Source of the DNA: Archangium sp.
GTDB taxonomy: Bacteria > Myxococcota > Myxococcia > Myxococcales > Myxococcaceae
DNA length: 10,884 nt
Assembly (NCBI GenBank): GCA_016793585.1
Contig: JAEUJR010000397.1
Coordinates: 1 to 10,884, forward strand
Direction: 5' to 3'
A model generated the notes under the pieces. It was not told the origin of the DNA. It was given only the letters and a program-made list of their open reading frames with translations, and searched no databases. Numbering within the stretch: position 1 is the first letter of the stretch; each line of letters starts with the position of its first letter. Both the position numbers and the translations under genes were made by a program. This document shows, one piece after another, positions 7,030-10,884 of the stretch.

Positions 7030-7061
7030 ACAGGCCTGTGCCGGTATGTCGAATTTCCGGC
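7030..7061. repeat. Adjacent inverted repeats between the small membrane protein gene and ddl
   Basis: GCCGG (7040-7044) and CCGGC (7057-7061) form a 5-base inverted repeat around 12 bases, directly after the stop codon of the gene ending at 7062. Abutting it is a perfect 10-base palindrome, ACAGGCCTGT (7030-7039). The 133-base gap (6929-7061) must hold any ddl promoter. The pair could be a weak terminator plus an operator, but there is no T-tract and no clear -35/-10 pair, so the role is open. Confidence 0.35.
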
Positions 7062-7640
7062 TCAGCGCGGGCGGCAAGACGCGGCCAGGCGGCGAAGTCT
7101 CGCGGCGGCCGCCTGCGCGTGAAGCGGGCTGGCTTCGGGCACGATGACACGGCGCGGGAGCTTCTCCCCGGTGAACCTGACGACGACCAGGTGCGATCGG
7201 GCGACAGGGCCGAAATCGCCGCGCCAGAAGGTCTCGGGCGCCGGGCCGCCACTCCCACCGGGAGCGCCGAAGCCGATGGCTTCGATGGCCGAAGCCGGCA
7301 CGCGAACGGTGGTCTTTGCAAAACGCAGCAGCAGCGAGTCGCCCTCGATGCGAAGCGCAGCGCCGAGGGCTCCCCGTTGCCGGTCGAACCACGCGCCGAA
7401 GGCCGCCATGCCGGAGAACACGAGGAGCGCAGGATGCAGCGCAGCCGCAGCTGCCGCGAAGAGGACCGCGACGATCGCGGCTGCCAACGACGCCCGGTGC
7501 GCACGACGCCGGTAGCCCGCGAGCGCGGCCGAATCACCCAGCTCGCCCCCCTCGATGCGGCGCGCGGCTTCCGCTGGCAGTGCACCTTCTGGCGCCGCGA
7601 GCGCCGACGTCCGGGGCCGCATGAGCACTGCGAGCGACAC
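7062..7640 (-). CDS. Small membrane protein, possible PH-like C-terminal domain (unknown function)
   Basis: I do not recognise this 192-residue protein. Residues 1-50 are polar and Ala/Arg-rich. Two closely spaced hydrophobic segments (about 51-68 and 69-85) form a likely membrane hairpin. Residues about 93-170 alternate in strand-like stretches (ALRIEGDSLLLRF, TTVRVPASAIEAIGF, SHLVVVRFTGEKL, RRVIVPEA) followed by an Ala/Arg-rich helix, an arrangement like bacterial PH-type (bPH) membrane proteins. The GTG at 7640 is preferred: GAGG (7647-7650) lies 6 bases upstream and overlaps the stop codon of the PEGA gene, so translation is probably coupled. An ATG at 7622 would shorten it by six residues. 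Several overlapping open frames exist here; this one is chosen for its membrane hairpin and the coupled start. Confidence 0.65.
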   Translation of the reverse strand: MSLAVLMRPRTSALAAPEGALPAEAARRIEGGELGDSAALAGYRRRAHRASLAAAIVAVLFAAAAAALHPALLVFSGMAAFGAWFDRQRGALGAALRIEGDSLLLRFAKTTVRVPASAIEAIGFGAPGGSGGPAPETFWRGDFGPVARSHLVVVRFTGEKLPRRVIVPEASPLHAQAAAARLRRLAASCRPR

Positions 7641-7648
7641 GGGCGACC

Positions 7649-9640
<1,992 letters not shown>

Positions 9641-9692
9641 GAGGGCCGTATGGTTCCCCATCGCCCCGCCGAGCGCTAGCACCAAAGCCCCT

Positions 9693-10595
9693 TCAATCGT
9701 CGGTGTCGGGTTCGACGAAGAGCCAGCGAATGTCGTCGACGCGCTCGTGAATCGCCTTCTCGAAAGCGTCGATGGTCTCGACGACGCCATGGGTGTCGAG
9801 GCCGTCGACGAGGTGAACCTTGCAGGCCACCATCACCTCGCCGGGGCCCTGCTGCACGGTGAGCACGCGAATGAGGCGCTTGATGTTGGGCTGCGTCTTC
9901 GCCACCTCTTGCACGGTGAGCTCGATCTGCGGGTCGGCGCGTTCTCCCAGCAACAGCGACATCACCTCGTTGCCGAGGAACACCGCGACAGCCACCAGCA
10001 CGAGCCCGATGAGCAGCGAGCCGATGCCGTCCCACCGGGGGTCGCCGGTCGCCACCGCGAGGCCCAGCGACGCGAGCGCGAACGCGAGGCCCAGCACGGC
10101 GGCCGAGTTCTCACCGAAGAGCACGACGAGATCCGAGTCCTTCGTGTCGCGCAGGTAGCGCAGGAGACCGACGTTGCCACGCCGCTTCTTCATCTCGACG
10201 AGGTTGCCGTAGGTGGCCCAGCCCTCGAGCACCAACGAGAAACCGAGAATGCCCACGGCCCAGCTCACGTGCTCGACCGGCTCGGGCGTCAGCAGCTTGT
10301 GCACGCCTTCGTAGATGCTGAACACGCCGCCGCCCGAGAAGAGCAGCAACGCGACGATGAAGCTCCAGAAGTAGACCGCGCGCCCGTACCCGAGGGGGAA
10401 CTTCTCGTCTGGAGGCTTCTTCGCGCGCGAGATGCCGACGAGCAGCAGCACCTGGTTGATGCAGTCAGCGCTCGAGTGAATCGCTTCGGCCAGCATCGCG
10501 CCCGAGCCCGTGAACACCGCCGCGAAGCCCTTGGCCACCGCGATGCTGACGTTCACTGCCAACGACTTGAGGATCTCTTTCGTGTCTCCAGCCAC
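9693..10595 (-). CDS. Cation diffusion facilitator (CDF) family metal transporter, ZnT9-like subgroup
   Basis: This 300-residue inner-membrane protein probably exports Zn2+ or another divalent metal in exchange for protons. It has about six membrane helices (near residues 14-34, 38-54, 76-98, 110-127, 163-182 and 191-208) and a cytoplasmic C-terminal dimer domain (about 220-300, IELTVQEVAK ... VHLVDGLDTHG). The helix-2 metal motif HSSAD (H40, D44) is intact. At the helix-5 position, where standard members have HxxxD or DxxxD, the sequence reads LFGENSAAV (E162, N163), as in ZnT9/SLC30A9-like relatives. The GTG at 10595 gives the start MAGDTKEILKSL and the usual family length; another GTG at 10613 is possible, and neither has a good ribosome site. 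It lies 44 bases after the S41-like gene and upstream of the PEGA gene. Confidence 0.88.
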   Translation of the reverse strand: MAGDTKEILKSLAVNVSIAVAKGFAAVFTGSGAMLAEAIHSSADCINQVLLLVGISRAKKPPDEKFPLGYGRAVYFWSFIVALLLFSGGGVFSIYEGVHKLLTPEPVEHVSWAVGILGFSLVLEGWATYGNLVEMKKRRGNVGLLRYLRDTKDSDLVVLFGENSAAVLGLAFALASLGLAVATGDPRWDGIGSLLIGLVLVAVAVFLGNEVMSLLLGERADPQIELTVQEVAKTQPNIKRLIRVLTVQQGPGEVMVACKVHLVDGLDTHGVVETIDAFEKAIHERVDDIRWLFVEPDTDD

Positions 10596-10639
10596 GGGCG
10601 GGAGACGTAGCACACGACGCGAGATTGCCTGTGTGTTGG

Positions 10640-10884
10640 TTACGGGGTGGTCGCGCGGGCGGTGTTCTTGCCGACCGTGCCCGGCGCCATGTTGAGGTAG
10701 TTGAGCGCGATCTTCAGCTGGTAGTCGGTGAGCTTGTCGGTCACCTCCCACGACTTGAGGTTCTCGGGCAGCGACGGCTTGAGCGCGGTGACGTCGGGCG
10801 CTTCGGCCTCTCCGCGGAAGTGCCGCTTCAGATCCTTCTCGCGCAGCGTCTCGGTCTTCGTCAGCACGCCTTCGGACTCGCCCA
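10640..10884 (-). CDS. C-terminus of a probable S41 carboxyl-terminal processing protease (partial)
   Basis: The gene enters from the right edge and ends at the TAA complementary to 10640-10642, so only about the last 80 residues are seen. The segments TLREKDLKRHF and DYQLKIALNYLNMAPG resemble the C-terminal tail of periplasmic CtpA-type proteases, which typically have a REKDL..HL stretch and end in a D-QL--AL--L helix. The PDZ domain and the Ser/Lys catalytic pair would lie outside the window, so the assignment rests on this tail alone. Such proteases trim the C-termini of exported proteins. It could be the first visible member of the minus-strand series: the CDF gene begins 44 bases further on. 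Confidence 0.5.
   Translation of the reverse strand, partial: GESEGVLTKTETLREKDLKRHFRGEAEAPDVTALKPSLPENLKSWEVTDKLTDYQLKIALNYLNMAPGTVGKNTARATTP

Noticed and set aside
6951..7061. Possible ddl promoter with a TCGACA -35-like box and TAGCGT or TGTAAT as -10
   Set aside because: The good -10 match is 21 bases away and the correctly spaced one is poor, so no pair is convincing.
5372..7147. Plus-strand open frame of 591 codons across the CpaC-like and ddl genes
   Set aside because: It runs antisense across two recognisable genes and an intergenic gap, with no domain of its own; the high GC content leaves few stop codons.
7028..7585. Alternative minus-strand and plus-strand frames over the 192-residue membrane protein
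   Set aside because: They are Arg/Pro/Ser-rich and lack a coupled start or coherent hydrophobic segments, whereas the 7062-7640 frame has a membrane hairpin and a well-spaced ribosome site.

Overview
The window is GC-rich, densely coded chromosomal DNA. The GC-rich codon use, the PEGA protein with a Lys/Glu-rich tail, the degenerate von Willebrand-A-like lipoprotein, the RcpC/CpaC-type N-domain protein and the class III cyclase with a GAF-like N-terminus together suggest a myxobacterium or close relative (Myxococcota). That placement is inference, because there is no rRNA or other taxonomic marker here.

Layout, left to right. At 1-129 (minus) lies the N-terminus of a secreted protein, probably an M14-type carboxypeptidase. 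It is transcribed divergently from a class III adenylate cyclase (201-1355, plus), the only complete plus-strand gene. Everything from 1365 to 10884 is on the minus strand, so transcription runs from high to low coordinates. In transcription order the genes are: the C-terminus of a probable S41 processing protease (10640-10884), a CDF metal transporter (9693-10595), a large envelope protein with a PEGA domain and charged tail (7649-9640), a small membrane protein (7062-7640), D-alanine--D-alanine ligase (5942-6928), a CpaC/RcpC-like N-domain protein without a secretin channel (5249-5863), a membrane-anchored archaemetzincin (4249-5241), a lipoprotein with an Ig-like domain and a degenerate vWA-like domain (2985-4217), and a cellulose-synthase-like family 2 glycosyltransferase (1365-2870). 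The glycosyltransferase has its own good sigma70-type promoter and converges tail-to-tail on the cyclase.

Most of the products act in the cell envelope: peptidoglycan precursor synthesis, polysaccharide synthesis, metal transport, envelope proteolysis, and periplasmic or outer-membrane proteins of unknown role. Gaps between genes are 7 to 133 bases. The tightest junctions are 8 bases (PEGA protein to small membrane protein, with the stop codon inside the next ribosome binding site), 7 bases (CpaC-like protein to archaemetzincin) and 31 bases (archaemetzincin to lipoprotein).

The part most likely to be undescribed is the 5863-2985 unit: a channel-less secretin N-domain protein, a membrane-tethered archaemetzincin and a lipoprotein with a non-canonical MIDAS site. 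No stretch over 300 bases lacks a gene. I saw no tRNA, rRNA, CRISPR array, insertion sequence or prophage signature.
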